Assembly (NCBI GenBank): GCA_036850595.1
Contig: CM072161.1
Span: forward strand, 4,764,801-4,828,800
Length of the DNA stretch: 64,000 nt
Direction: 5' to 3'
Origin: Rhyacichthys aspro
Lineage: Eukaryota; Chordata; Actinopteri; Gobiiformes; Rhyacichthyidae
A program made the position numbers and the translations under genes. Numbering within the stretch: the stretch's first letter is position 1; the number at the start of each line of letters is the position of its first letter. This document shows, one piece after another, positions 24,034-37,299 of this stretch. The notes under the pieces are model-generated. The model made no database searches, was not told the origin of the DNA, and saw only the letters and a program-made list of their open reading frames with translations.

Positions 24034-24526
24034 AGCCCCATTCACACATGGTTCCCATTAAATGACCATGAACACATTACCGGCATCCCCAGTAGTTTTC
24101 ACCATTCACACATGCACCTTGTTACCAGAGCATTACCGTGCCACCTCTTTTCACACAAATTCGAGTTCCTTAAACAACCTGTTGGGGGCAGTAGTGCGAT
24201 CATAAGTGTCTAAACTGCTAAAGTCAACATGTTGAATTGCTCACTGAAAGACCAAAGAGACCATTTCTTTTTGGTCTCTTTTTGGTCCCTTGTTGTGTGA
24301 CATAATCACGTAAATACATGCCCTTTCTGGTAATGTTACTGCATTCATTCACCACACAGGCTTCCCTGTAAATTCCCTGCAATTATTGCAAAATTACTAG
24401 GGCTGGATCCGGTAAATTGCCAGAACAAATTTACAGGGAAATCAGTTCTGGCTCTTTTCCCACATAAAATTGTTCTGGTAAAATGCAAGAACACTGCTGG
24501 GAAAGACTGCATGTGCGAAAGGGGCT
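24034..24526. mobile_element. PIF/Harbinger-type MITE (493 bp)
   Basis: Terminal inverted repeats of 17 bp (24034-24050 AGCCCCATTCACACATG; 24510-24526 as its complement) agree at 15 of 17 positions. The element is flanked by TTA on both sides (24031-24033 and 24527-24529), the 3-bp target site typical of PIF/Harbinger. It has no transposase frame, so it is non-autonomous. An internal 13-bp perfect inverted repeat (24362-24374 and 24428-24440) adds secondary structure. The plus-strand frame starting at 23911 runs into the element and is not a gene. Confidence 0.8.
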
Positions 24527-24529
24527 TTA

Positions 24530-26976
24530 CACTGTGTCATTTGTGCTTTTCATGTAGTTACACTTAAAATCTTATTAATCTCTATTATGGATGTCAAAGT
24601 AGTGCTGCCTAGACTATAATCATCAAACTGAGCATGCATATATTTGGTAATTTACAGTAATATAAGATCCTTTGGAAACCCTTACATTATGATACACTGT
24701 AGGTTGGTTTTGTTCCCCCTAAAGGTGGTGGAGTTTGCTATTTGTTCATCAAACAAAAGCTACATTGAAGATTCAACAATTTAAACAAAATTTGGTGCAA
24801 GCTTTCAGGCCTCTATGGACAAATCAAAATCTAGTCATTTTTCTTGACAAATACTTGTGACTTTAATTCTTCTTACTCAACAAACAAACCACAGCCAGTT
24901 TAGTTCTTTTAAATGGCAAAGTCATGTTATAGACATCTCTACATTTCCAGCTACAGGAGAGGCGAGGGACATAAAACACCCGATTAAACCTGCCCCGAGC
25001 TTTGACTGTGAAAGTTATCGCCACCAGAGTGAAGGATGAGGATCAATGGAGAGAAAACTTTGGGATTTATACGGCATCCTTCAGCTTCTGTGGTGTGGTG
25101 ATAGTTAAAAGGTCAATAAGATCAGCTGACACACTGGCACATTAAACATGGATATGCCCATATAATCTTACAAACTGCGCGGATTTGCGAAATATCACTT
25201 GGTAGCTAAGAGGTTTGGATTATCAATGACACAGAATCCAATATTATTCATTGCCTCTTACCTACTGTTGGTATTTTGATGAAAAACTCCCAGGCTGCTT
25301 TGCATGCCTGAAGGTCAAGGATTTGAGACATTTTTGTCGAACCTACAGAGGTTGAGGATGTGCATTAGGAGATGATTTAAAGTCCGCTTTGGTAGCTTAT
25401 GTGCAACTTAGCCAACGGAACGGACATTGTCTAGGGGCCATTTTTGATAAGCTTGATAAGCACTACATCTCGGCATTTAAACTGAATATTTAACATTGAT
25501 CACCTTCAGATCTGGCACTAAAATCCAGTCAGAGTCCAGCTTGTTTCCAAATGTATTCGTATCCAGCCTCGCACTAAGAGACTTATTACATCGCTGTGGT
25601 TTCAGCCAAGGCATCACTTTCAGCAGCAGCAGCACACTTTGCATTTAAGCTCTTGATCAGTTGGTGTCGATTAATAGAATTAGTGAAACAGCAATGTCTA
25701 CGAAAAAAGTGATTCATAGAGAAAACCTTTGGGGGAACGTTGCACAGACAGATGGAGTTGAACTGGCCCTATGTGCCCACCAGGTTTGACAGAAGCCATA
25801 GAGAGTGCATGTGAGGATCTTGTAGCATATTTTTTATGTATTTTATTTTGTTTAACCACACCACACTACCCTAAAACCATTATATTCACTGTACAAACAA
25901 CAAATCGATCTCTGGATAGGATTTCAATCAGTTATCGTCATTGCCCAATATTACAGAAACAGAAATCATGGTTAAATATGCAAATATATGACTGACTCTA
26001 ATATGTCTAAAAAGATCATTTGTGGTTGTTTATCTGATGCTCTCTCTATGTGTTGTAATATTTAACAATTACAGTCCAAGTTTCTACTAAACTTATATTG
26101 AATGTCGTAATGTTCTATAATTGTGTTGTTTTTACAGTGACTTTTTAACATCTGCAGGTAATGACTGTAATCCAAATGAAAAAAACACTGAAGATTCATG
26201 CCTTTAGTGACATCTAACGCTACTGCTTAAACAAATATTCAAAAGTAAATGACTCAAGCCTATAATAGAAATGATATCTGATACATCAGGTTTTTGACAC
26301 GTCTGTCTCATGTGATTTAAGAAAGGCTCCAGCTCCCTATGACCCTGAATAAGATTTTGCCATAGAAATTAATCAATAGGCTAACGACTCCCAGACAGGC
26401 TTATGGACTGTCATGATGTTTTTATTAGTTTACACAGTGACTTTGTACACACTGGAGCTGTGACAGATGTGCCAGAAAAAAAGACAGACTAGCTTTACAC
26501 AAGAGCTTTATAAAGAAAGCTAAATATTTACATAATCAGGCTGATGTGATTATTCTGCATGTGCCTGAAGGACATTTTTGAGCTTTTCAGGACAACATAC
26601 ACTTAGAAAGCAGAGGCCAAAAATGTTCTACTGTCAAGATTTTGGAAAGTACAAATCTGTAACAAGTCCTCGCACGATTCTAGCCAAAACATTTCCAAAG
26701 AGCTGAGATGACTTTATACTTTATGCTTTTACTTACAATTTACTGAAATGTGTCTTGCTGTCTATAAATGTAAAGGTAAACACTCAAGACAACTGACTTC
26801 ACGACAACTTCAGATCTTGTTGCAAATTGAAGTCAAATGTCTTTTTCTAAAGAGAATATTTAAGAAAGTTGTGCTTGAAATAGTAAAAGTGATAAATATC
26901 AATACATACCCATGTTTTTATGATAACCAAAAGGCTACATCACATAAGAATGGTTTTACTTGGAAAACATTTGCTT
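24530..26976. other. noncoding DNA with a candidate regulatory block at 25320-25700
   Basis: Mostly unique sequence. The part at 25320-25700 is complex, repeat-free and moderately CpG-bearing, with a short CAG run (25620-25634) and a CGATTAATAGAATTAG homeodomain-like stretch near 25668. It resembles a conserved noncoding element by composition only. No gene is seen. Confidence 0.35.
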
Positions 26977-27463
26977 AAAGTTTCTTATAAACAGACCAGT
27001 GTTTTGAAATATCATACCTTGACATGTTTTGATGCTAACTTCATGAAGACTTTCTCGGAAGAGTCACATGATTTGTGCTTCATACATAAACTCACATTCT
27101 GATCATTGTGAGCAATACTACAGTTTTAGCTAAGAACATCTGTGTGAATGCAAATCATTTTCATATTGCCACCATACTGCCAGCTTTTGCGTTTTAGCAT
27201 TGTGTGAGTACACGCCACAGTAAGAATTTTGACTCTCAGTTCACTCTCCTCCAACAGCAGCGTACTAACCTTTCCTGCTTCTTTTGCTTCTTTCACTACA
27301 AAATACTACGTTACATTAAATTTAAGTTTATAGCTTACCTGATACTTCTAGCTTTGGAGTTTACCACTGTAGACTGTTGAGGTCCTGTAATTATAAAACC
27401 TGTCAAGAAAAGTTCTTTAAAAACACTGGTCTGTTTATAGGAAAGCTATAAGAAAAAACTTTG
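26977..27463. mobile_element. element with long imperfect terminal inverted repeats
   Basis: The sequence TATAAACAGACCAGTGTTTT at 26986-27005 recurs exactly inverted at 27420-27439. Similarity extends on both sides: AAAGTTT outside, and CTTGACA(G/T)GTTTT inside. The arms are about 55-70 bp with a 16-base insertion in the right arm. About 350 bp lies between them, with no coding frame. Best read as a foldback or non-autonomous DNA transposon, with class and exact ends undetermined. Confidence 0.6.
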
Positions 27464-29519
27464 TGAATTTTTCTTCTTTAGTGACACAGTGTATCATTAA
27501 ATATTGTTGATGTTGTATTGCATAAAGCATTGCAGAATTCCTGTCATATTATCGTGGGTAACATTGTAAATTGTATTGTGTTATAACTCTGATTATCTTC
27601 CTACTGACAATAGTCACTGCCATCTTTCATCTGACACTGGTGTAGACGGGACGGGATGCACAAAGTTAGTGTTCTGGTCTAAAGTGAGATTTAGATCTGC
27701 TCTCTTCTCTAGGGCTGGAGCTTTCAGGACATCCTCACTCTCTTTCTCATCTCAGGTCCACACACATCCACCTGTTTCCGGGCGAGAAATGACGTGAGCT
27801 CTAATAAGCGGTGAAGGAAAACGGAAAACTCTCTGTCAGCACCGAGTGTAGTTGAAATGGACATACATATTTCATAATTCCTGAGTGTAGTGGACATACA
27901 GGGAAAAGTGACCGTCTTCACAAAGTTATACATCCCCAGATGTTTGAGTTGACGGAATAAACAGGTATTAAAATAATCTGTAATGACCAGATATTTGCTC
28001 TTTGCTTTCACTTCTGGCTCAAGCTGATCAGACCTGCCAATCATTCCTCGGTTCTTTCTGTACCATGTCTAGCCTCTGCACCATCCTTTGAATATGCCCT
28101 ATTCCGCTTTAGACTGTGGAAAACCAGAAACCTTGTTAAAAACCCAAGGTATATCGGACTGCTCTTTGCTTGTAAATCTTTTCCAACTCGATATGAACTG
28201 TGAATTTCTGATCTTTTCCAAAAATGTGTCCCATCACTTCAATTATCCAAACTTTTCCCAAGTACAGCCTCTTTCTTTCTCTCTGTTGCCTGACTTCATC
28301 ATTTCTCATATTTCAAAGTCTTACTGTTATTCTTTGTTCCTTTAATAGCAATACACATAAGCCTCTGGCGCTTTATAACACTATCCAATGTTATATTCAC
28401 AAGGACATATGAAAGATTAGTGCCCGTGCCTTCTGTATATATAATATCTGTCAGTTACAGAGCCAAGTGAAGTAATGCAAAGAAAGCTAATCAATCAACT
28501 CCAGCAGAACAGCTCTGTGTGATCAAGGACGTCATTAGAGATTGCATTCCAGAATGGATTTTACAGCTCTGTTTGGAGAAGCAAATAAAAGTGTTTTATG
28601 CATTGAGACTGGAACACACTAGACCCTCCACTGCAGCAAACGGCATCTATACATTTTTAGCCGTAGGTCTGTTTGGTCGCAGTAACTACCAGTGCTTTAT
28701 TAACAGCAACATCAAACGGTTTTGTGAAGTTGTGTCCACAGGAGACTGCTTTGGATAAAAAATTAAAAAAATTAAAAAAAAACAGAAGAAAGTTGTTTCC
28801 AGAGTCATCCTTGAACATGAAAATAAGGTTGAAACTGTCTTACCTTCCACCTCTGTGTCAAAAGCTCTCAGACTAAGGAGATTACAAAGGAGCTTCAATG
28901 CTTCCTTACTTACCTCCTTTAGAGTAGGAACTTCTGGAGCTCCCACAATCCATTGCACTAACTGAGCTTTTGAAAACGTCCGATAGAGGCCCAAGTGATA
29001 TAATTGTCATGAGTTTGAAGTTACTTGGCGTCAACAGATATTCCGTAAATATCTTCACATTCCACATTTCATAAAAGACACTGCTCCAGAGCCATATTGG
29101 CTTGTGTCAGACTTTTTATTATTCACTGTTCATGCACTATGCAGTAACAATAATCACTCTGGGTGAATTTGTTTACATTTGCAAGAAACAAAACTCAAAG
29201 CTGACACTGGCCAAAAGAAGCTCTTAATGAAAAGGATGAGGCTTTAGTGGATTGTTTGGCCAGTCCACGATTGGACCAGGACCAGATCAGGTCTATGGTT
29301 GGATTATGGGGCTGGTAAAGATCATCATCAGTGAGTCTTTAAGAATTTGTATTGAATATATATACACAACGGCCTGTTATGTTCACTGTAGGTTTGTGTT
29401 TAAACCTTTAAATGATGATTGGTCGTCTTTGCTGTAGTGCAGAGCTATTTATTCAAAGAAGACACATTTTATTCATGTGGAGCCACTCAGAATATTTCAG
29501 CATAAGTTGTTTGCTGAGA
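27464..29519. other. noncoding DNA, nothing recognised
   Basis: Unique sequence with an A-rich patch at 28757-28792. Frames on both strands (27724-28044 minus, 28686-28994 minus) have no domain resemblance and are treated as chance. Confidence 0.55.
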
Positions 29520-29560
29520 GCCACCCTGCGTAACTTTGAAGCCAGTAGAGGGCGCCTCTG
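29520..29560 (+). repeat. dispersed repeat fragment carrying a CTCF-like site
   Basis: GCCACCCTGCGTAACTTT (29520-29537) recurs exactly in reverse orientation at 55636-55653. In both places it is followed within a few bases by a CTCF-consensus core. The two are therefore probably copies of one dispersed repeat. The full extent of the repeat is unclear. Confidence 0.6.
29542..29555 (+). promoter_or_regulatory. CTCF-like site (exact core match)
   Basis: Reads CCAGTAGAGGGCGC on the plus strand, an exact match to the CTCF core. It is the only rightward-pointing exact match found in the window. It therefore faces the leftward-pointing sites at 47.13 and 55.62 kb in the convergent, loop-compatible orientation. 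Confidence 0.5.
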
Positions 29561-30436
29561 TGTTGTTACAACAGCGACGCCATATTTTCAGATGTTGTTC
29601 GTTTTTTGAAAGGACACTATCCACGCTGGCAAGTTTGGAAGAAAAAAAAACAAAACATGGACGGTAATTTTGTTTGACTCCATTTTACGATATTCAGTTT
29701 TATTTCTAGACGCCTTAAAGAACCTCTTAACTTTTTATTGTTGGCCTCATGACACTGCACTCAAAGATCAAGGAAGAGTAGTTATGAAAAAGACTTCGGA
29801 GCTATCTTTTCAAAGTATTCACACTGAGCCACAGACTGCATCCATCTTAACTGTGATATCAAAGTGGCTGCTGAGAGTCACAGCCCTGCCAATGTCCTTA
29901 TCCCAGAAGAAGAGAAGTGTTCACAGGCCTGGCGTTAGATGAAAGTGGATGGTCCAATCATCCTATAGCCACTGCAAACGCCCTGCATTTATGTCACAAA
30001 GCAATAATATTGTTCAAACAATGAGAACGATTACCGCTAGTTGCAACTTTGTTCAGACTTATTAAATTTTGCAAGGAACAATATAAGGCGGAGAGGGATT
30101 ATTGGACGACTTATTGAACATTCATTGAAGCATAAATACAATGGAGTCTATATGGAATGTGTTGCTGATGTGATTTAGCTCTTTTTTGGCCAATTATAAG
30201 CGGAGTGAAGAAATAAGAGTTTACTCCATAGATTTTCAGTTTCTGTCTGATTCCAAGCTGTACTTTAAAAAAGTCTCAAACGGCCAAAAATAGGACGCAT
30301 ATGGGTAAAGGTAATTGTAGCAAGACACTGTAAACATAGAGCAATCCAATTCCATACTTTTACATTGTACTCCTACCATGTACTCCCTTTGCACTTAAAG
30401 ACAGACAACCTTTCAGCTGTTTCTTGGACAGTACCA
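29561..30436. other. noncoding DNA, nothing recognised
   Basis: AT-rich unique sequence with a short A run at 29642-29650. No gene seen. Confidence 0.55.
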
Positions 30437-30532
30437 TTGGGAGGACATGCAGAAAAGCTGTGTGGTGGGCAGCCATGGAATACAACCTTTGACCTTCATG
30501 CTGTGAGACAGAACTAACCATTCTGCCACCAG
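30437..30532 (-). mobile_element. V-SINE fragment (tRNA-like head), reverse orientation
   Basis: Reads in reverse as the tRNA-derived head and start of the core of the same SINE class as 57169-57597. The words GAGGACATGCAGA, CTTTGACCTTCATGCTGTGAG and CTAACCATTCTGCCACC correspond to the complements of the core start, the anticodon-arm region and the A-box segment. The 3' part is missing and the copy is diverged. Confidence 0.6.
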
Positions 30533-31399
30533 TTACAAAATTTGTCATTATAAGCCATTTTTGAGTCCATAGTTTGAAAAGAGAAAAAAACGTTTTACCA
30601 CTGGATAAAACTTTGGCGTGATTTTTGGTCAAGCTTCAAATGCAGGTTAATAGACAAAGAGATAAAAAATTGTCAGTGATTTTCTGTCACTACTGCAGTA
30701 ATCAATACAAATTAAATTGAAAAAAAAGCAAAAACATTATTTCATAGATGTGTTAAAATGGCCAAATCAGGATGCAAATGAAAAGGCTGCTGAAATCTGG
30801 TGGCAAAATGTCGTAGTTCTATTGTGACTCTTCATATAATGTGATGTGTGTTATTAATATGTTAAAATTTCATTGTTTAATTAATTGGTTTCAAATGAAA
30901 AATACATTCACACAAACATTAAAGCTTTGTTACCTCAAAGATTCCTTCCATCCTGGTTCCAACCCACCCCTCACTCCACAACAAGATCATGGTGACCTTT
31001 TCTGCTTTTATTTTATTAAAACGTAACTGTGTAACTTTTAGCCCAAAATATATATTCTCAATATCATTTTGATGTTTCTTGGACATGAGACAATCTTCCT
31101 GATGTGCTGATTATACCCTTTTATTAAAATCTTTCATAATAAAGCCTGCATGACATTAAGCTCTTTACAGTATTACTATTACGATACAATTGAACGTGAG
31201 TCTACAGTTTTCCTCTTTTTGAAGTTAAAATCCTCAAATGTATTATCTTACCATTAAGCCAGTGTCATAATATCCTCCTTTTCTATACATATCAGCAGCA
31301 GTGACCCCAAAAATGCATTAGAAAAACGATCAGCGGAGTCAAATTTGCACCCATAACTTATCCCTTTTTCTGCATAAAAGCCTAAAAAAATAAAACGAA
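30533..31399. other. noncoding DNA, nothing recognised
   Basis: AT-rich, without repeats or frames of note. Confidence 0.55.
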
Positions 31400-31620
31400 C
31401 TGATGTGGCAGACGCGCCGGAGTGTATCATTAAAGGTTAAATCAACAATGAATCACAAAGAGCTCGTTCCAATCAGAGGCACAGCGGGCTCCAGGGCCTT
31501 GACAGCTTATCGGCGGCCCGCTGCGTTTCCACTGATCGTACTGTACCACCGCCGCAACAGTCGGCCGCTGCTTCACGCCGTTTAGCGCTAAAGCAGCTAC
31601 CCTTTAAAGCACTCCTCGGA
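31400..31620. promoter_or_regulatory. CpG-bearing candidate regulatory block
   Basis: About 200 bp with many CpGs (clearest at 31408-31420 and 31510-31590) inside AT-rich DNA, free of simple repeats and transposon signatures. A 60-codon frame (31403-31585) has no family resemblance. The compact block of CpG-retaining complex sequence suggests a distal regulatory element about 11 kb upstream of the putative promoter. Confidence 0.35.
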
Positions 31621-32469
31621 GACTCATGAAATATAGATACGGTTAAAGAGCTAGTAATCTTCCAAATCTTACATTAAATACCCACAGAAGCATATTTAAT
31701 CACAAGCATCAGCACCGGCCTCACACTGATGATGTAAGCGACGCGGTGAGGAAGCTGGTGGAATACACCTATCATCAAAAGCACCGGGAATAAGCCGAAG
31801 CAGCTTTTTGGCGAGTCTTGCAGATGGGATAATGAATGCATATATTCAATAACAGGGTAATCTGTCACAGTCATTTGCTTCGGAAAGAACACATAGTGAA
31901 AGGAATCCTATTCTTTTGAAGAGGCCACACAAGGTGAAGGTATTGAGAGCGGGGGAGAAAAATGGATCAGAGAAACTGTTTTATGCATTGAAATATTCTT
32001 AAGGTAAAGCTGAGGGATAAAATGGCCCATGCACGATGTTCTGACCTGGAACCAATTTGTACATGACCTCTTGAAAATCAGAATGGCTAACTTTTCAAAT
32101 CTCGAAACTGGGACATTTACAATATCAGGCGAACAGATTGTCCCATAAAAAAACCTTCTGAAATCGTTCAACAAATGTTTTGCAAACAAGGAAGTGTTGC
32201 CAATGCTCCCAACTGGTGACATTCTATAAAAAAGCTTAATATTGTAACACATGGCATAGGCAAATATGGCAAAGGATAATGCATTTGTATCTTTGTGATG
32301 TATGCATTTTAATGATAATGTACTGATTTTCAAATAAAACTAATCGATTCACTAACAAAGGTTTGGCACACATATAAGAACTTAATTTTGCCCTTACATT
32401 TCAATATAAAAAATGACTAAATAATAAATAGCAGGTCCAATAGGGACTTGGGCCTAATCAAATAAAATA
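31621..32469. other. noncoding DNA with a chance 141-codon frame
   Basis: A minus-strand frame of 141 codons (31908-32333) is the longest here. It has no recognisable domain, no signal or splice context and an AT-driven composition, so it is not called as a gene. Confidence 0.5.
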
Positions 32470-32765
32470 TTTGGTCAGAGCCAATCCAATTTATTAATAA
32501 AGCACTTTTAAAAACAACAAGGAAGTGTTTGGCTCAAGATCATGAAGTCATTTAAACACAAATAAAATAATTTTATTTATGATTACGGGAAGCAGATAAA
32601 AGATGAGTGGCTGCGTTTTTAATTAATTGCGGAATGATAAAGTAAATTCTGTCTAATCCCGGCATAAAGTGCATTACAGTAATCCAGGTGTGTGGCAATA
32701 AAAGTATGAATCATAAGTTCTAAGTGGGTTCTAGAAAGGATGGGCCTGACCTTGGCAAATTGCCT
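32470..32765 (-). mobile_element. L2-type LINE 3' fragment
   Basis: On the minus strand about 45 codons (32627-32761) read without a stop. They include the conserved C-terminal segment of L2-type ORF2, with LDYCNALYAGI near the middle and VRPILSRTHLE before it. The 3' part then reads AAAAGTGCTTTATTAATAAA and GGATTGG (32485-32520 complement), the usual fish L2 tail. The copy is 5'-truncated, as most L2 copies are. It contributes no function. Confidence 0.8.
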
Positions 32766-35700
32766 TAATTAATTAAAAAAGGCTTGGCTTCAGTGCTGCT
32801 GGTTTGACAAACACATCAACATCACCAACACGCATTCATTCATGACACCCACATAGAGGTCATACAGGGCATCCAGAGGCTATCGAGGGAAAAATGCCAT
32901 TGACACACTTAATTAAGATAATGGGATGCTAATGGGAAGCTAATGAGACGCTATGTTAATGGGAATAATATTTGTATGTATTGTTTTAAGTGGTAGATTA
33001 TTACTAGCCAAGTGTGACATACTTTTTCCCAGAACTGATAGTTTGTCGTTTCAATAGGACATTATTTAATGTGTGAATGAATTTTGAAAAAAGCTCTGCA
33101 TCAGAAATACATACTTGGCAAACCAATCAATCAAACATCATTGGGATTTTTGTGCATAATCCAATCACAAACTCAACAGTCTAGAAAGAAAGAAAGAAAG
33201 AATTAGAGAGAGAAAGATTGTTTACAGAAAATTATGCAAGAAAAAGTGATGTAAAATTCAATCGGATCGTTTGTTTGAAACAGTTGACTCTCATCTGAAA
33301 AGTCTACATTTCTCTTTGTCGTCAGCCTCTGATCTAACAATAATCCCGATATTAACACGGTGGGTCAGTGAAAAAAAAAACAACAACATCCCCGCTGACT
33401 CTTTCCTTAGAGCCAAACAACAAAGACTTGTGTGTTGACTGTGAAAATCCTCCTGAAATAGCAGGGTGCGCAACAAAGACAGGCTCATTAAAAATGTATC
33501 AAGGGTACAGCAGCCCTGTGTTTCTCCTTGCTCAGGGATTCTTCATGGCTCAATAAAGGCTAGGACATTATCATCACGCCCCAACAATGCCTCTCACTTC
33601 GGCTTCTAACACTTTTGTTTCCGACTGCTTTAAGGACAAATTGCTCTGGTTAGTTTCTTTGAGAAGCGCTACACAGTCCACCTGTAGGACACGGGGCTGC
33701 AGGGGATAATATAATGTTTATTTATAATAGGCTGTAGCGGTCCATGACACAGTTGAACTCAATACACTCCACAAATGCATGAAAACCACTTGTTTAAGGT
33801 CAGATAGAATGAAAAAGTTAAGTGGTCATGGCATTGGTCATATTGTCCTTGTAGAAAAAGACTAAAGAATGGGAACATTTGAAATTGCTAATCAAGAAAG
33901 TGTTCTAGAGCAATCACACTATATCAGAGTGTTATGTAAAGTTGATTACATTTCATATAGGGAAGTTGGGATTGGTTACAGTATCTATAGTAAAACCATG
34001 CTGGATAATGTATCTCCCCTAAACTGCTAAAAACTACACATGGCCATTTGCTCAAATTGGAAAAAGAACCCAGAAATTTGAATGAAAATGAAGTATTATA
34101 AGTAGCATGTAAACAGCTATTGTGCAGAGCAAATACATGGTGCTGTCTCTGAACAAAATCAAGGAAATAGGTTTGATGTTGAAACAGCAGGAAGTAAAAG
34201 AACCTCCACTTAGTTCTAAGGAGTTTAGATGTCTATTTTTCAAAGATCGAACAAATGCAAAGATGGTTTCTTTTTGAAAACAGTTGAATGATCAGTTATA
34301 TTTTGGTCAGTTATAAACTACAACTTGTTAAACACACCTTTTGTCTATTTGCTTATTCACTAAAGGGTTACTAAGAGCAATAGACACCTGGTTAAATCAT
34401 GCCCGATGAGGGATATAAATTAATTTACATGTATGACTACTGATGTCTATTTGCATATTAACTCCTGCGTATGATATATCCAGTTTTTCATTTGTGATAA
34501 CCATTACTTGTCAGCCACACAGACTTTAGATAATATTTATTGTTATTTCAGTATTCACACATAACAATAAACTAGTCTTTATTAGCATTCAGTGTGAATT
34601 TTAAAGAGCGTTAAACCTGACCTTAACTAGTGGTAAATAACCTCCATTCTACGAACAACAAGATTTGTATTTTGACTTTGGACAATGCGTGGAGCAGATG
34701 AATGCAGTACAGTTTTAGTGTAAAGGCCCAGAATGTCATAGTCGATTATCCAGCGGATCTATCTGGAGCTCAAAGAAGGTCAAGAGCAATGAGTCACTGT
34801 AGAGTTTTGCCACTGGCTTGTGTTCTCTTTGTGTGACATTTGACTTCCATGGATAAGATGGCAATAGCAGCATGTGTACATTTACAAGACAGCAGGGAAT
34901 TTGACTGGTCGAGAGAAATTCTTAACACATGGATATAAGCAGCCTCGTCACTTCAAGTGTATCACTACGCTGCACAAGTGTGTATTTTGAATTTTTCTAC
35001 AAGAGCACTGCAAAGTCATTAAAATGAGCAAGTTTTTTTTTACAAATTCACAATGCACTATATGATGCTGTTGATGCAGTAGGGTTTAGCTTCATTTATG
35101 ATTCTTTCTCCCATCTCAGAGAGTCTTGTGTGCTATTTATGCTCAACAGCAAAAAGATATGCTACTGTCCTGTTTAAGGTGTATCTGAAATTTCGTAAAA
35201 AAAACCCCAAAACAACAACAAAAAACACACAACCAGGCAAAAGTGCCACATAAAATTAAAACCAAAAAGCACATGCCTCAGTACGGATATATTTCCGTTA
35301 CCCAAAGGAGTGTAAAGGGTTCTAATAAAACAAACAGTATACTGGTAACCCCAGCTTTTGGTTCCAACAGTCTGGTCTGCTTTCCAAAAGGTGGAGCTAA
35401 ACACAGCAGTCTGCTAAATGCTAAATATCACACTTTAAAAAAACAAAAACAAAGCTAGTGTTTATTTCCTCCAGCTGTTTACGGTTTAAGCAGCCATTGT
35501 CTAGCTCTTGCTTTGTAAATTAACAATATATTCAATGCCTATGTAGCTTTAAAAATGACCCTACATCTGATAATAAACAATGGCTCTCTAAAATCTATGA
35601 AAATAGAGCAGCTTTTTTTTAAATTTAAAAATGGGTGTACAAACCAGAAACAATCTTCTTTTTCTACTGTTGCAACAAAATACAGATTTACATCACACTG

Positions 35701-37299
35701 CTGCTAAGAACAACGGATTCAATTCATTATTAATGAATGGCAATGTAATGTATGTAGGTTTTGAAAGTTTGCTTTAATGATCACTTCATATCACTTTTTT
35801 GTTTGACAGAATCTATTGGTTAGATTCATTATGTTGCATAGGTCTTCATGTAAAATCCAAATTAACTTGCAAAACAAAAAATAACCTGAATGTCTGACAG
35901 TCATAGTCATACTGAAGTCCAAACAGACCTATTTTATTATCCAGTCAAAAAAATTCATTAAATGGCTTGATCCTGCAACATACAAAAATGTGTTGTGCCC
36001 CAGGGCTCCTATACAGAGCTGTTGATACATTCAGAGACACTTAATGTGGAATGTTCTGGGCAGAAAGTATATTTATACAGTGAGAGGCTTTTATCAGGAG
36101 CAGCCGAGTTGACTCAGGTCAGGTTTAGTCCAGGGTTTTGTATTGAGGAATGATACCAAAGTGAGAATATACTGTGGGCCCTGGAGAAAAACCCCAACAG
36201 GATCAGTCCGTCACTGGGCAGACTGCTAAAAGCAAACTTTGTCACTGTTCACCGCTGATGCGTGAATAAAGGGATGTGACCGCAGTGTGTTGCACTTTGG
36301 TGTAGTCAGAAACAACTTCAAAGAGTAATCAAGTTTATACAATGGTGGCAAGGGCAGCCTTAAAGACATTCTTGAAGTTAAATGATTATAAGATGAGATG
36401 ACAACGAGTAGTGCTATAGAATTAATGTGGTACTATGTTTAGCTGAAGCTTTTATAGATACACAATAACGAGATGTATTTAAACCAAACTACAATGTATG
36501 TGCATGACTATAGGCTATGTTTTCAATTTTTTTTTCTTCCATTTATAGTCCAAAGACGGTCTTAGATGCACTTAAAAGCAGTTACTTTCCATATATAACG
36601 ATGAAAAGTGTCACTGAGAAAAAAACATTTGCCCCTGCTCCTTTTTTAAAGCTTAGTTTAATATCTATTTTAATTGTTCAGTAAAGTTTGCTCCAAATCA
36701 ATAAAATAAACTGAAATCAAATGATGAATATGAGAATAAGATATAACATATGACACAAAATCTTTTATGTAGTAAACTTTACCAGCTTGTTTCTGTCGTT
36801 CGCTGCATCATTGTTATTATATGTACTTTTTACATTTTTTAAATTAAATCAATCTATTATCTGTCATGTTAACAGTGTTTGTAGAAAATATGTGCACTCT
36901 ACACCAACAACAAGACATTCTAATAGGCCCTGTTGCAGTGGAAGCAGCTTACAACTCCATCTAATGGTGCAAAGTGATATGGCAAGCATGCAAACTTATA
37001 CTTAAGCATATTTCAGGATGTTTTACTTTTAGTCACTTAACAAAAAAACAAAAAAAATGTTGGTCTGTGTTCATTACATTTACAGGATAAAAAGGGCAAA
37101 AGGAGCATTTCTGTGCATTCCATTTCATCTTAAACTGTGGCTTACATGCACATGCAGACTTCTGTGCTCATTAGTGTGTCTCTAGACTTACCACACATCA
37201 GTGAATATTCTAATTATGAGACTCTTCAACAGACAGAATCCAGAGACAAGTTCTGGCCTTTTAGCAACTCTCCATTTTCCACATATTTCTCTCTGACAA
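32766..37299. other. noncoding DNA; microsatellite at 33183-33201
   Basis: Long stretch of unique AT-rich DNA. An AGAA tetranucleotide run lies at 33183-33201. A GC-richer part at 36000-36310 has no frame or repeat signature and could be regulatory. Frames at 35174-35458 on both strands are A/T-run artefacts. A near CTCF word occurs at about 36955-36968 on the minus strand, with two departures from the consensus. Confidence 0.5.

Noticed and set aside
31908..32333. 141-codon minus-strand frame
   Set aside because: AT-driven composition, no domain, no splice or start context. One such frame is expected by chance in a window of this size.
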